This document shows positions 10,379 through 22,249 of a DNA stretch of 64,000 bases, in pieces (position 1 is the stretch's first letter; every line of letters begins with the position of its first letter). Below the pieces are notes generated by a model that was given only the letters and a program-made list of their open reading frames with translations, ran no database searches and was not told where the DNA came from. The position numbers were made by a program, and so were the translations under genes. Source of the DNA: Morinoia aosen (lineage: Eukaryota > Arthropoda > Malacostraca > Amphipoda > Talitridae); contig CM059579.1 of assembly GCA_030386875.1 (NCBI GenBank), forward strand, positions 93,382,383-93,446,382, given 5' to 3'.

Positions 10379-10880
10379 TTATTACTGAGAGCAGGGTGTT
10401 CAATTGTGTCCTGTGATATTACTGAGAGCAGGGTGTTCAATTGTGTCCTGTGTTATTGCTGAGAGCAGGGTGTTCAATTGTGTCCTGTGTTATTGCTGAG
10501 AGCAGGGTGTTCAATTGTGTCCTGTGTTATTGTCGAGAGCAGGGTGTTCAATTGTGTCCTGTGTTATTGCTGAGAGCAGGGTGTTCAATTGTGTCCTGTG
10601 TTATTGCTGAGAGCAGGGTGTTCAATTGTGTCCTGTGTTATTGCTGAGAGCAGGGTGTTCAATTGTGTCCTGTGTTATTGCTGAGAGCAGGGTGTTCAAT
10701 AATGCCCTATGTTATTACTGAAACCAGGGTGTTGAATTGTGCCTTATGTTATCACTGAAAGCAGTGCGTTGAATTGTGCCCTATGTTACTACTGAAAGCA
10801 GGGAATTGAAGAATTTTGCCCTATGTTATTGCTAGATGTTGGATTTTGCCTTATGTTATTACTGAAAGCTTTTTTTATGA
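10379..10880. repeat. 37-bp minisatellite
   Basis: Tandem units of 37 bp contain GAGAGCAGGGTGTTCAATTG. About eight central units are nearly identical, followed by decayed units to about 10,880. The inverted right-copy array (about 41,760-42,035) has fewer and more diverged units, so the left array has been recently homogenised or expanded. Confidence 0.92.
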
Positions 10881-11620
10881 ATGCGTTTGTGGCATTTCTT
10901 TCCTTATTGCGTAGTTATTACTTGGATTCACACACTTAATGCTTAATAAAACTTCCAAACTCCCTCGGGTTGATACCAATATTGTATCTATGAAGATTAA
11001 CGCTCCCAAGAGGAAAATTAGTGATCCTTAGGGAAAAATTAGGTAGGCCTTCTTTTTGTTGAAACAGAAAGTTTTCTATTTTGGTAAGGATCATTTTTTC
11101 GGTAGACTGCTGTCTTGTTTTTCAGAAGCTCTAACTTTCTTCTTCAACCGTTACCTTGTTTCATAACCTTCCTTCTTACCTTACTGTTCCTATGCACACG
11201 GGACCCTGTGCGGGGGACACGCTAGTGCATAGATTCCGCGTTCCCCCAACTCCAAACTAAATGCATAACTATTCATCAATTCGTCCTGTCTTTGAACGTC
11301 TTCGTTGTGGTAAGGGAGGCTAAAACAAACTTATAATCAATCGACCTACAAATTCCACGATTGCCTTTCCATGCTACGCTGTACCCCCCTCTGTGCGTTC
11401 ACCTGCTAACGGGCTTTGTGTTGAAGACCTTTCAAAAACGATTTTTGTATCATTTTCTATTAAATAAAATGTTTATACTTTTTTCATGAAAACAGAATAA
11501 AAGCTCGTTGGGCGTACAATGTCGCGCTAAACAATTTGTACAAATAATGTATGGCACCTACGCTTTTTATAGCGCCAGAGCGGCTACATTCATTGCATTC
11601 TTGGGGCAATATGAATCAAG
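10881..11620. other. LINE-like 3' region of the unit
   Basis: No gene is seen. The stretch around 11,041-11,340 resembles 37,880-38,175 in the spacer, including CTAGTGCATAGATTC-type and GTGGTAAG..GAGGCTAAAA motifs. In the spacer copy that match ends in a short (ATCA)n tail, so this is probably the 3' end of a non-LTR element family. Confidence 0.45.
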
Positions 11621-12100
11621 ATGGAAGTTGAAGAAAAACTGATAAATGCTGAATACAGGATAGCAATGAACTCGAAAAAGAAGGTTGGTAGGAAAACCAA
11701 GACCTACATATTATATTTCAACGAAAGTAAGGCCTCCCACTCCTCTAGCTCGGGACTTTGCGTGTTCCCTGGGAGCACTAATTCCTACACTAACATAGGC
11801 TACTTTTACAATTTTTCCACGTTGATCTGTAAAATACAAAATCAGTAAAAATCATATATGTCCGAGTTAAAAAAAAAGAATGGAAAATCACTAAATTGGA
11901 CGTTGTGATTTAGAAGACATTCTCTCGGGTACAATTTCTTCATTTAAAATGCCGCACAGCTCTACAGGAGACCGGGACTTGATTTGTAAGTGCAACTAGT
12001 GCAATGCTTGTAACCCGGAAAAAGTAAAAGTGTTTACACAAAGTTTATACATAAAATATATAACATTGGGTGTTAAATGATTTTAACATTGAATATGGAT

Positions 12101-12343
12101 TTAAATAAGTTTATAGACTGCTGTTGCCCGGTTTGTTGGGGTGGAGGTATTGGAAATTGCCCTCCTGTGAACTTCATTGTTTGCTGCGGTGAGGCAGGAC
12201 AGGTGGCGCTTCAGTTGTGAGGCCTGGCACGCGATGTGGTGTGCACTATTGGGGAGCTGGGGACTTTTACAGTTATTGCTGTTAATAATATTGTAAAGTC
12301 TTTTTTGTGTAGATTGCGAACATAACTTTGGTAGAAGTACCAA
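12101..12343 (-). CDS. Short conserved frame, unknown function
   Basis: An 80-codon minus-strand frame whose inverted counterpart at 40,266-40,508 differs at only a few residues. It contains HHIACQASQLKRHLS and C-L-TAANNEVHRR. I do not recognise a family, and no signal peptide or membrane segment is seen. Similarity between copies may only reflect recent DNA duplication, so coding status is doubtful. Confidence 0.2.
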   Translation of the reverse strand: MVLLPKLCSQSTQKRLYNIINSNNCKSPQLPNSAHHIACQASQLKRHLSCLTAANNEVHRRAISNTSTPTNRATAVYKLI

Positions 12344-12643
12344 AGCGGCAACTAAATAGTCTGACCACAGTTGTCAACTGATTATACTGTATATTATTCT
12401 TATTAGTATTAAGATCCTCAGTTTTCATTAACCCTTGGGTACCTACATGCCCATGGCAATAGCCGAGCCAGATGATTGAGAGAAAAGCACGAAAAAATGC
12501 GTTCCCTGCGCTGCGTGAATCTGATTTTGACAATGCATGTAGAAAGAAAAAAAATTATATACAAAAAAGATGATACCAAAAGCTCATCATTGGTTTTGAA
12601 AATATTTTAGAGCAAGGATCCTGCGTTGATACATATGAGTGTC

Positions 12644-12814
12644 TGTGCGCCAAGCGCCATCCATGCCCCTCTTCCCCCGTTCGCCTCAGAGGTCTTATAA
12701 GCGGTGAGCTCTTTAGGGCCCGCGCATTTGGTTCGCATCCCCACCTGTACTACATCGTCACCAATAAAAGTCGCCTTTAACCAGCGTGATCTCTAACCTC
12801 TGTCTGCCTGTATA
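12644..12814 (+). repeat. 5' LTR
   Basis: This 171-bp repeat begins TGTGCGCC and ends CTGCCTGTATA. It contains CTTATAAG, a possible TATA element, at about 12,695 and AATAAA at about 12,763, as expected for promoter and poly(A) signals. It differs from the 3' LTR at two positions. TTTGGTGGCCAGAGAG follows directly and is where a primer-binding site should lie; the tRNA was not identified. Confidence 0.92.
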
Positions 12815-15800
12815 TTTGGTGGCCAGAGAGTTGACGGACCCACGAATTTAAAGAAGATTTAATTGAGAAGTCATGAAGATATTGTATTCGACGAGAGACG
12901 TACAGAAGTTTGAGAAGAAGATCCAGTGACTTCAGCAAATCAACACGGCGGAGAAGATTACTGATAACTACAGAGAAATTAAGAGAACTACCGAGAAGAT
13001 CGTCTGGTGACGACGAGAATTATAACTTCTAAGAAGCGATTATAAGAACAGCATCTACAGAGAGAGAGCTTCAGAGATCTACGGAAAGAGTGACCACAGA
13101 CCTAAAATTACATCTACGAGGTGGTTCAGTTACGTTATCTTCGTGCTGCGGACGTAGCAGTAACGGTGCATCGCCTCCAACGACTGCAGAGATCGCGACA
13201 TCGTTCGACAACGACAACTAAAACTACGATTTAAGATAAGTAACGCAGCAACAATTAGTTGTTATAATTGTTACAGTACTGTTGCAGCCTAGATATTCGT
13301 TGCGCGTGAGAGATACAGCGTGCAGCAGCAGGGGTAGAGTTTTTGCCAGGCAGTTTTTTTTGCATTAGCCAGTGAGTGCAACCAGTGTGTTCAATGACCC
13401 CTAGACATGAGCTATTTTTAAGAGTTTAAAAGAGCTGTTTTTTTAATGTGAGTGGCACTATTTTCTCGAAGTGTTGCTATAAGTGTTTCAAGTAATTTTG
13501 TATTGTAGCCTGAAACACTAATTTTGTATTGTATTTGTATTGCAGCCTCAAGTAATTTTCGCTTGAGCAATCATTAAGCTCAGTTGAGCAGTAATGTAAT
13601 GTGTAATACCTAAACACCAAACTAATAACGTAACTATGCCTGAAATTTCAGTGACCAGCGCTCCTGTAACGAGTACAATGACTATCACGGTTATTTTTCT
13701 TGCGTGGATATATTGGCGAAAAAGACATAAGTATCCTTAAATGCCTTTTGTAGCCTGTGCAACATGTTGGTCATTACCTGAGTTTTTTTTGCTGGTTGCG
13801 TCTGATAGGATGTTGCAGGGGAAGGTGCGTTCCAATTTGCCCAAAGGTAGTGCTGAAGACCTTTGTAAAACTCAACGTTCAAGCAGTTAGAGAGTAAGAG
13901 GAAAATTGTTTGCAAGAGAATCATTGCAGTATGATTTCGAGGAAGTACTACTGATCAAAGGATCAGTTATTGAAAGAACAATTCGCTGTACTAAGATGAC
14001 AGGAATTAGTTAAAAGATGATGTAAAAGTAGTACAATGCATTGAAATAGTGATGAAATATGTACTGAGAAATGCAATGTAATTTCGAGAATTAAAAATAT
14101 ATTAAAGTTGGAAGATACTCTTTCAAGTGAAGTAAGTAATAATGGATGTTCAGATGATACATTCCTGATGTTATTGCTCTGAGTACGAAAGAAGAAATAT
14201 GTGAGAAAAATAGAGCAAAAAGAGAAGATACCGCGGCAGAGTGAATGTCCGTGAGAGAATAAATAAAGCGTTGCAGCGCTTGGTAAAAGATACCGACAAG
14301 TCTGTGGAGTTCTGGTAAATGGTTAAGGTTACCAGGTACATTTACCAGCGAGGTCGAGTGATACTGTTGAGAATTAGTGTTGAATTAATTCGCGCAGACA
14401 ATTAAGTGAGTAAGCTTTAAGAGAAGCTGTTACCGTTGATTTTCGATGGGACTCTGATTGTAGTTCATAATTTCATGTGGTGGAAATAATACCATTGATA
14501 CCATGACGGTCAGAGTTTAGCATTGTTGATTGCGGTTGTCATTGTGCTGGCGAACAGAAGAACTATCCGAGAGTAATAATGAGAGGCGATAGATGCCCAT
14601 TAATTAACCACACGCGGTGGTCTGGTAATAAGTTAAGAGTAACAAGTAAGAGGAAGCAGAGTGTGCAGAGCAGCACGCATAATTTCATGTGCAGTTGAGC
14701 TGCAGCGCGTGCAGTACGAGTGAGTAGTGCAGCTTATTCTTTTTGCGTTGCTCAAGGCCGCAAGTACCGTGCAGGCATTGAACTCTGGCAAGGCCGTGAG
14801 CGCCTTGTTTCCGGTTGCTTTGTCTGGCAACAGTTGACAGCTGATATGAATATGACTGGTGAATAGTCACGAATAAGATGTGTTTTGGAGAAATTAAGGA
14901 GACTAATTATGAAATTGTGGAGACTAATTAAAAGTAATAAAATTTGATTTATTTCTTAGTTATTTGTTTAACGAGAGTGGCTGCTTTTAATGTTTTTTGA
15001 GCACGTATAAACGATCTAGTACGTCATACAGTCATTTTGCAAGCCTACTCGAATTTCATAATAAGTAAATTTGAAATTAACATAAATAAATTCATTAATT
15101 TGAAATTAATCCGACGTAAAAGAATGTAAAATTTATCGTCAAGTCTCCCAAAGTTTCTACGGGATATTTAACAACTGATAGAACGATTAAAATTCAGAGT
15201 GTTTAACGTCAATATTGATTTTTACCTTACAACAAATCGTGTTTTTACCTTATGTATTCAATTGTGTGTTTTTGTTGTATTTGCTTATGCTTCATGTTAA
15301 CCTCGCATACGCTTTAGTATTTACCTTTTTGATTAAGGCATTAACGTCACGCGATATGTGAAATGTAAAGTAATCGTTTACAGTATAAGGGTTTAACAAT
15401 CACAGAATAATAATTTTCTTATGTTCTTGTGTTAAAGCCGCACGTGTTTGTTGAGAATTTTTGAATCTTTGATTTTTTTTGTATGCACGTTTTGCGAGAA
15501 TTGACGACTTTGCACATATTTAAATCTTTTTTGCCGTGCATTGTCTGGGAAAGGTTCAAGAACGTACTCTCATGTCTCGATGAAAATTAATATGCTGAAT
15601 TCACATTTTAAATACAGATTGGAAAATTACATGAAATGTTATAATTCGTTGTTTTTTGGTTTGTGTTGTGCTACGCACATTCAACTCTAGGCGTGCATGC
15701 GCTTGGACGTTTTTGCTAAATTGACAAATTAAAGGGTGAGCGGATTCCCTGATTGCAAAATGCAGTCGCTGACTTTGCAGCTTAACCGGTGAGGCGATCG

Positions 15801-17770
15801 TTCTAGGCGCTACGGCGCAATTCACATTGCTATTTTTAATTTCGATTGGAATGTTTTATCGTCAGCACGAATTAATTAAGTTTTTACAAGTGAATGGAAA
15901 TTTTCCGATCAGGAATCTGGATGCAGTTCTTCCTTCAAGCTATTCTAGTAGACGAGCAACATTTGTTGATATTTTATAAGATTGACTTGAAAATAATTTT
16001 TTTTACAGTTCGTTATCAAGCTGCAGTTCACTTTACGTAAACTTTTATGCTTGTGTTTTAATTTAGTATATCTTTTAGGATTGTTAAAAATGTGTTTATT
16101 TTTATTTCTAATTGGTCATGCTAATCGTTTTTGTATTCATTTAAATTTCAGTTTCGCGTGGGTGCACGAGCATTGCGTGGGTTCATGCACTGTACGATAG
16201 GTCTGCAAGGCCTGGCGGCGGAGCGCCTATCAACAAATGAGGCGACCTTGAAAACAACTTAAGTTCCGCGCGCAGTCAACAACTTAAGCTCCGCGCGCAG
16301 TTAAGCCATACTAACTAGGAAGAATTCACCTTCGTGAAAGGGAAGGAGAACAACGGTGAACCATTGATACGGTGAACCATTGACTTTAAACGGTGAACCA
16401 TTGATAAGGTGAACCATTGACTTTAAATACAAAAATAACTCAACTTGAAATAGAGATGTTCTGCTTGAAAAGAGACGTTATTTTCTACGATGTTACTTTA
16501 CCATGTTCGTGGTGTTGCCAACGTGGTTTAAGTATATTTAGAAACTTGAAAGTAGGTAATTATAAATTCAGTCGTTCAAAATTATGACTTTGTTTACATT
16601 TTATTACTATTGGATTACGATAATTTGAAAAGTGATTATTCTTTTACTTTTGCAGGGTGCGAAACCCGATTTTCATATTCATACTTGATGTTCTAAACTA
16701 TCGTGCATTCGTTTTTGTTACGTATTATCTTATATCTTACTCCATGTTCTATTTCATTATGTTAACGATATAATTAAGTTTTACGAGTCCACGGCACTCT
16801 GTTTATTCTGATTGGTTGTTTTGACTAATAGAGGAAAAGTTCTGTTCTAATTGGAGCGATGTTTGGCTTTAACATTATAAAAATCATTAACAATAACATA
16901 CGCGTATAATAACAATAACTTTAACTAACATCTATTCTGAAGTCTACGGTAACGCAGACGATGTTTTAAATGTTTTTTGTGAAAACTTTTTTGATTCTTT
17001 AATTTGATGTCTAGCTAATTTAATTATCTTTTCTGAATTATTTTTCATCACCTACGAGGTAATAGTTTTGATTCTTATAAAATTTTCCGAAATTGTTTTG
17101 CCGAAGAACTCGTGTTTTGTTCGGAGTTAGTCTATAATCCTTATATAATCCATGTAATCACTAGATTTATTTTGTTTTAATAATAATACTTGTGTGTATG
17201 CGAGACCTTACTAACGTCAAGTAACAAGGTTCGAGCAAATTGATGATGTTTGCTGTAGAGGTATTTGCTGTGGCCACGATTTCGAAATTATCCATGTGAT
17301 TACTTGATGTCTAAATTGTTTTTATTTACAAATTGTTGCGACGAGTAATAACTTTTTATTGCGAAGGAAATGAAATTATTTGGGTTGATGCGAATCGAAA
17401 TTGTGTTTTTAATAAGATTATCTGGCGTTTCTTTTTCTTTCCTTTGCCATGCCTTGTTGACGTTCTTGGTAAGTCCATTAGTTGTGCTGTTGTTTTTTGT
17501 AGCAGCTAGTGTTGTGTTTTCTTTTCAATTTTGAAGAAAAGGGCAATTATGTTGTTCGCCCTTGTACTTCTTGCTTGTATTGCCTAGTGTTATAAATAAT
17601 TCTTTTGCGAGGTATCTTTTACTGAGTTTGATCAAATTTAATTGTTTGGTTACTAATTACCTTTGAGTATTACACGCATGTGAGGCGGATTTTGTGTTTG
17701 AAATTTAAATTTTTGTTTTTATCCGCCTGAATAATATTTTTTTTTATTTATAATTGAATACCTATCCGGG

Positions 17771-17785
17771 TAAAGGGGGGAGGTA
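17771..17785 (+). other. Polypurine tract
   Basis: TAAAGGGGGGAGGTA directly precedes the 3' LTR, in the expected place for plus-strand priming. It fixes the element's orientation as plus. Confidence 0.8.
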
Positions 17786-17956
17786 TGTGCGCCAAGCGCC
17801 ACCCATGCCCCTCTTCCCCCGTTCGCCTCAGAGGTCTTATAAGCGGTGAGCTCTTTAGGGCCCGCGCATTTGGTTCGCATCCCCACCTGTACTACATGGT
17901 CACCAATAAAAGTCGCCTTTAACCAGCGTGATCTCTAACCTCTGTCTGCCTGTATA
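17786..17956 (+). repeat. 3' LTR
   Basis: A 171-bp repeat matching the 5' LTR at all but two positions, which points to a young insertion. It is followed by the TGTC target duplication. Confidence 0.92.
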
Positions 17957-17960
17957 TGTC

Positions 17961-18975
17961 GTAATACCCACGTCACTAGTTGAAACGAATGAGGGCAATG
18001 TATTCCTATTGTTGCTAAATCTAGCTTTGGTAAAGCATGTAACTACATACATATAGAAAAGAAGTACAAGAAGTACAATTGGAAGACTAGTGCAAGACTT
18101 GTAACTATTAAAAGATGTGTAGCTAGTGCCGGTGACAGCTCCCCCGGTCAGAGCAGGCAGCAGAACAGGAGCTAGTACACAACACATCCTCTCGTGTGAC
18201 GGTGTCCAGTGAACGTCTTCAGTTGACGCTTTGGTGGCGGCCGCTGTGACGGGGCACGGGTACGCCGGCTGTGCCCGATGGGGGTGAGGCGTTAGATATG
18301 GTACGGAAATGGGAGTATGGGAATATAGCAGAGATATACTAGTTCTGCTGGCAACGTAGCCGATTGAAAAATGGTGTAGTTTGTAAAATATTAGTGCTGG
18401 AAGGCTAAAATGTGTTTCATTATAAAGAGTAGACTTTAAACTTTAATTTTATTTTTATAATTTTGCCTATTTACCTTATCTTATAAATAAATGTGACACT
18501 CATCATAAGAAATTATTTTATGCATGAATATTTGATCAAAACTCATGTTTTCATTCCGGGGCAAAATAACAACCTCCGATCTCTATCGTGCGGTGAGATT
18601 TCTTGATATTGCATTTGATGTGGTTGTAAATTAAGAGTTTTTTTGAGAACAAAATGAACAGTGGTTTTCTTTACCTGTGTCCCAGCAGACAATTTTCTAC
18701 TGACTTCATTTTATCACCGTTAATTAAAATCCTCACCGTGTTATTCTTGGTCACTCCTTATGGTGGGGCAAATGAGCAAAGTTATGTCAATGAAATAAAT
18801 CTTTAAATCCTCCTCTTTTCAATGAAACTTATTTCAGCCTTTGAGCACTTAATATTTTACAGACTACAGCGTTAGCACTTTTAACACCGTTCCAGCGTAT
18901 TGGGCAATATGTGCACCATTCGGTAAATAGTTCATTCACGTACCGGTATAAATGAACGACATTCCATCTGTTTCA
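17961..18975. other. End of left unit, LINE-tail similarity
   Basis: This matches 38,950-39,980 inverted. The first 100 bases or so (AATACCCACGTCACTAG, then GAGGGCAATGTA-type sequence) resemble the LINE 3' ends at 34,600-34,700 and 35,000-35,070. The rest is AT-rich with no recognisable gene. Confidence 0.5.
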
Positions 18976-18989
18976 CATTTTCACTGTTT

Positions 18990-19240
18990 AATTAATTAAT
19001 TGATTAATTTTCACTGTGAAAAATAGTTTGTATGTTTTTTTAATATTTCAACCAAATAAAGGTACTTATCATTTATCGCTTTTGTTATCGCAAGTAAAAA
19101 ACATTATCGCTATCGTTTTACCGTTTATCGCTTACCGCAGGTTGGGTTTTGAAATTTTTTAACGTTTATTGTTTATCGCAGGTTGGGGGAAATATTATCG
19201 TTATCGCAAGATGAAGAAAAAGTTATCGCGGCAACCACTG
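18990..19240 (+). mobile_element. Truncated hAT end, middle copy
   Basis: Contains the GCGATAA-rich end of the hAT seen whole at 7,487-8,305 and ends in CGGCAACCACTG. The element is cut at the junction with the left unit copy. Confidence 0.8.
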
Positions 19241-19267
19241 GCTATTTATAAATTGTTTTCTCGTAAG

Positions 19268-19406
19268 ATGTAACCCATTACATTCCCCATTGTCAGACGA
19301 TTCGCAAGACAGTTATTCTGCAAATCCCAATACATCACCTGTTTCATTTCAGCAGCAGTCAGAATTAAGGGTTGAAGGTATCAATGATTTGCAAGAATTC
19401 CTGTAG
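19268..19406 (+). pseudogene. Harbinger accessory protein last exon, middle copy
   Basis: Encodes the same tail as 7,321-7,459, with SDDSQDSYSANPNTSPVSF and a stop after LQEFL. See that entry for reasoning; the frame is unbroken here. Confidence 0.4.
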
Positions 19407-19989
19407 TGCACGAACACCTGTACCAATATGTAATTAGAACAATAATGCTTGAAACTTGTGAGTTTGTTCATGAAAAGCGATGTTAGAAAAGTTGTTAGTA
19501 GCATATTTGGATGAGAAAGTAGAGGACCTTGGTTCATCATACAACTGAAGTTAGATTCATCCATTCCAATTTTCTTCTTTTTTGTTTTTATTAATACGTG
19601 CTAAGAGCATAATTAGCCCCAATATTTGCTTTCACTATCTTGCATGCTGTTTGGCTCAAGATCTACGATTGTACTGGAATATTAAGAACAAAGAAACACT
19701 TAACGTCAACAAAACATGTAGCTTTTCTATGAAAAATTAACAGTTATAGACAGCAAAATCTTTTGTACTTTTAATACCCAACCGGTATGTTACCATTAAA
19801 TCATTTGAGTTAGAGTCACCTATTTTAAGCCCTGACTAATGTTTTTTTAATTATAATATACGTGAGTTATCATGGGCCAAGGGCATTTTTTTCTGCAAGA
19901 TATACCCCTCTTTGCACGAGTGCGGAGCGTATTCGAAAGGAGGTCCAAAACTTAATAAATTCATTCGTTTAATGTAAATTCGTGTTATA

Positions 19990-20400
19990 TACATACCTTT
20001 ACATGTTGCTTTAATGATGAGATAATTACTTCGCAAACCTCTGGTACCATTTGCGATATTGCCTGCTTAGACATTCTCAAGGTACTCATGAGGTTCGTGA
20101 AAGAGTCTCCACTTGCTAAGAAACGCAGTGTGACTGCTAGTCGAAGTAAAGCTGAGGTAGATTATCTGAAGTTTGTATTCTTTTTCGTTATCAGTCCATC
20201 AACCATAAGAAGCAAATCTATGAAATCAGAAGGGGTTAGTCGTGTGAAATTTCGAAAACCCATGGCGTCTTCCAGTCTTAATTTATTCAATAATGAAATT
20301 CCGAAACTAGGTCCTTCTGCGAACTTCGCGACTCCACCAACATTTACGTTTTCTCGTTCTTTCACTAGCAATTATCGCAAAGCAGGAATTTACTCCGCAC
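19990..20400 (-). pseudogene. Harbinger transposase part, middle copy
   Basis: The minus strand carries LRLEDAMGFRNFTRL, NTNFR, the shared TAA, and RLAVTLRFLASGDSF with VPEVCE. It is the counterpart of 6,335-6,738 with the same premature stop. Confidence 0.78.
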
Positions 20401-20509
20401 AAAGCAATGTTCTCCATGACGCACTGTCAGGGATGAGACGAGAAATTCAAATCGTAGTGTGGACGCTAGACGTGGCAGATATATGTAGACCGACCGGGGT
20501 TGAAAATTT

Positions 20510-20600
20510 GGCCGGGGCCGGGGTCAACAAGTTTGATATGGCCGGGGCCGGGGTTATCAAATTTACCACGGCCGGGGCCGGGGTTCAGCCCGTGTCAGGG
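20510..20600. repeat. GGCCGGGG blocks, left hAT end
   Basis: Three blocks of GGCCGGGGCCGGGG spaced by about 25 bp of AT-richer sequence. G-runs of four on the plus strand could support quadruplex formation. Confidence 0.85.
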
Positions 20601-20964
20601 CGTGTCACGACGACGTAATGCATAACGCCGGTTAGTGGCTCAATGCATGTTGAATTACGGTCGCGGTTGGGTGTGTATTTATGTCAAGTTAATAAAGTTT
20701 GTAGACTTGCAGTTGCAGGGCTTGTTGAATTAATTAATACAGAAACAATTATAGTTTTTTAATGTACCGGGTGTTCCACAAAAATGTCCCGACTTTTTAA
20801 TTGATTATATCTTCGCTTTAAATTGACATATTTGAATTGTCTTTTTTCACAATGTGGTAAATCTTGTTTCCTTTTCGAATAATTTAATAGAATTAAAAGG
20901 GCAATTTTTTGGGGAAATCTAATACGTAAAATGAAAAGAAGAACCATTTTAAAAAAGAACATTC

Positions 20965-21016
20965 TTTTAATGGCAAACGTTTCGGAATCTCCGATTCCAT
21001 CATCAGTGCTGTAAAA
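20965..21016 (-). ncRNA. Hammerhead ribozyme motif, PLE 3' end
   Basis: On the minus strand the order is stem I strand TTTTACAGCA, core CTGATGA (21,000-21,006), stem II GGAATC/GATTCC with a GGA loop (20,984-20,998), core GAAAC (20,979-20,983), then GTT and stem I return TGCCATTAAAA. Stem I pairs GCA/TGC and TTTTA/TAAAA around a small internal loop. Stem III is only an AC/GT pairing, the minimal type I form known from PLEs. One unpaired U lies between the CTGATGA core and stem II. Cleavage is expected after the base following ACGT. Activity is untested. Confidence 0.8.
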
Positions 21017-21282
21017 CAAGGAATGAAAAACGATAATGAACAAATTGCGAAAAAGCTATAAGAAATTAATATCACTATACCTTTATCGAAAAATAGCTAT
21101 TCCTAACCATTAAAAATAAAAACACAATTTCTCTTGAACATTCGAAGCCACACGTACACATACACCTAAATTCTAGCAATCAAACCAACACACAATAACA
21201 TATACACAAAGTAACAGAACTGCATACACACACACAAAACACACACACACACGGACACACACACATTCCAACACACTCCTAT

Positions 21283-22120
21283 TTACACAGTTGGGGCAAT
21301 ATTTAATTTCATCGCACTTTGATCATTATTCAGCTGAGGTCTATGGGTAAAAATGAACAATGATTCCAAAATTCTATGGTCAAATCCCTTTGTAGTTCTA
21401 CAAAGTATGGAGAAATGGGAACTTTTGAAAGGGTGGTTTGAACTATGGCAATGATCTCTGATGGCTGACTGGGAGGGAGATGAGTATGGACGGCCGATTC
21501 TAAGGGAGATACCAGAGTGTTGGCTGCTGTGACGAATAAATTGCTGGAGTGTAGTACTTCCAACATAGGACTGCAGGCAGCAATCACATTTATACAAGTA
21601 GACACAACCATTTCTCAGGCACTCTTCCAAACGCTCTTTCCTATTGAAAAATGAACTTATTTAAAACTATTTCTATAAAATGGTAACACGTCAATGAAAG
21701 GAAAATGAGAGTGTATCAGAGATAAAAGATCCTTTCCCATATCCTTGAAAAGATACCCCAAGAAAGAGAGCTCGACGAAAACTTTGTGCTTTAGTGCGGT
21801 CAGAATTGTACACGGAGGGGAAAGTTTTTTGTCTAAAACCTTTTTAACCAGATTGTTAATTAAAGATACAGGGTATTTATTTTGTACAAGTAACTTTGTG
21901 ATATATTTCACTTCGTCATGAAATATTTTATATAAATTTGAAATACAGTATGCTCTATGCAATAATGTAGTGACACTTGTTTTACTATAATCCTTGTAAA
22001 TACAACTGAAGAAATTGGTACATAATCCCGTAAATGTAGGTTTTCTATAAAAAGAGGTGGTGAACGTTGAATTAGTTTTTTTACGAGAACGTCTAAAAAC
22101 GGCAATTTATCGTTCAATTT
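21283..22120 (-). pseudogene. PLE reverse transcriptase C-terminus and GIY-YIG endonuclease
   Basis: The upstream part reads NDKLPFLDVLVKK and, in a shifted frame, LLHRAYCISNLYKIFHDEV and NKYPVSLINNLVKK, as in PLE RT C-terminal regions. After a further frameshift near 21,640 the GIY-YIG part reads CVYLYKCDCCLQSYVGSTT, IRDHCHSSNHPF, ILESLFI and P-x-LNNDQSAMKLNI. The VYLY and YVGST elements correspond to the GIY and YIG strands, with a Cys pair between them as in animal PLEs. Frameshifts make it non-functional. The RT catalytic half is missing by 5' truncation. Confidence 0.85.
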
Positions 22121-22249
22121 ATCATGGCGTGATATCCATTTATGTAGTCAAAGAATTTTAGGGCCTCTTCCTGTGAACGATGCATTCACAGTAGGTATTT
22201 CACAGTAGGTACTTCACAAGGTATATCACAGTAAGTGTTTTATTCCTTG

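Larger units (their letters stand above)
12644..17956 (+). mobile_element. Non-coding LTR retrotransposon (LARD-like)
   Basis: Two 171-bp direct repeats bound a 4.97 kb interior. A 4-bp target duplication TGTC lies at 12,640-12,643 and 17,957-17,960. The right unit copy (near 39,970) reads through the same site without the element, so it is a true insertion. A purine tract sits immediately upstream of the 3' repeat. The interior has no frame longer than about 100 codons and no gag or pol motif that I could find, so the element depends on others for movement. Small internal direct repeats lie at about 16,255-16,310 and 16,355-16,430. The family (Gypsy versus other) cannot be assigned. Confidence 0.9.
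1..18975 (+). repeat. Left copy of large repeated unit
   Basis: Sequence blocks from 1 to about 18,975 recur inverted in the middle copy (about 18,990-29,077) and the right copy (about 38,945-64,000) in the same internal order. Anchor pairs seen directly are 1-430 with 28,689-29,077; 4,744-6,115 with 25,464-26,835 and 60,003-61,390; 9,611-9,931 with 42,488-42,776; 12,101-12,343 with 40,266-40,508; and 17,961-18,973 with 38,950-39,980. Short reading frames shared by the left and right copies differ at only a few residues, so the duplication looks fairly recent. The true left end lies outside the window. Whether the unit is a host segmental duplication or a very large mobile element cannot be told from this window. 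Confidence 0.85.

Noticed and set aside
11621-11848. 75-codon frame repeated at 40,762-40,989
   Set aside because: It overlaps, in antisense, sequence shared with LINE-like 3' fragments at 37,260-37,560; judged repeat-derived.
12644-17956. Functional Gypsy or Copia element
   Set aside because: No protease, reverse transcriptase, RNase H or integrase motif was found in any frame of the interior.
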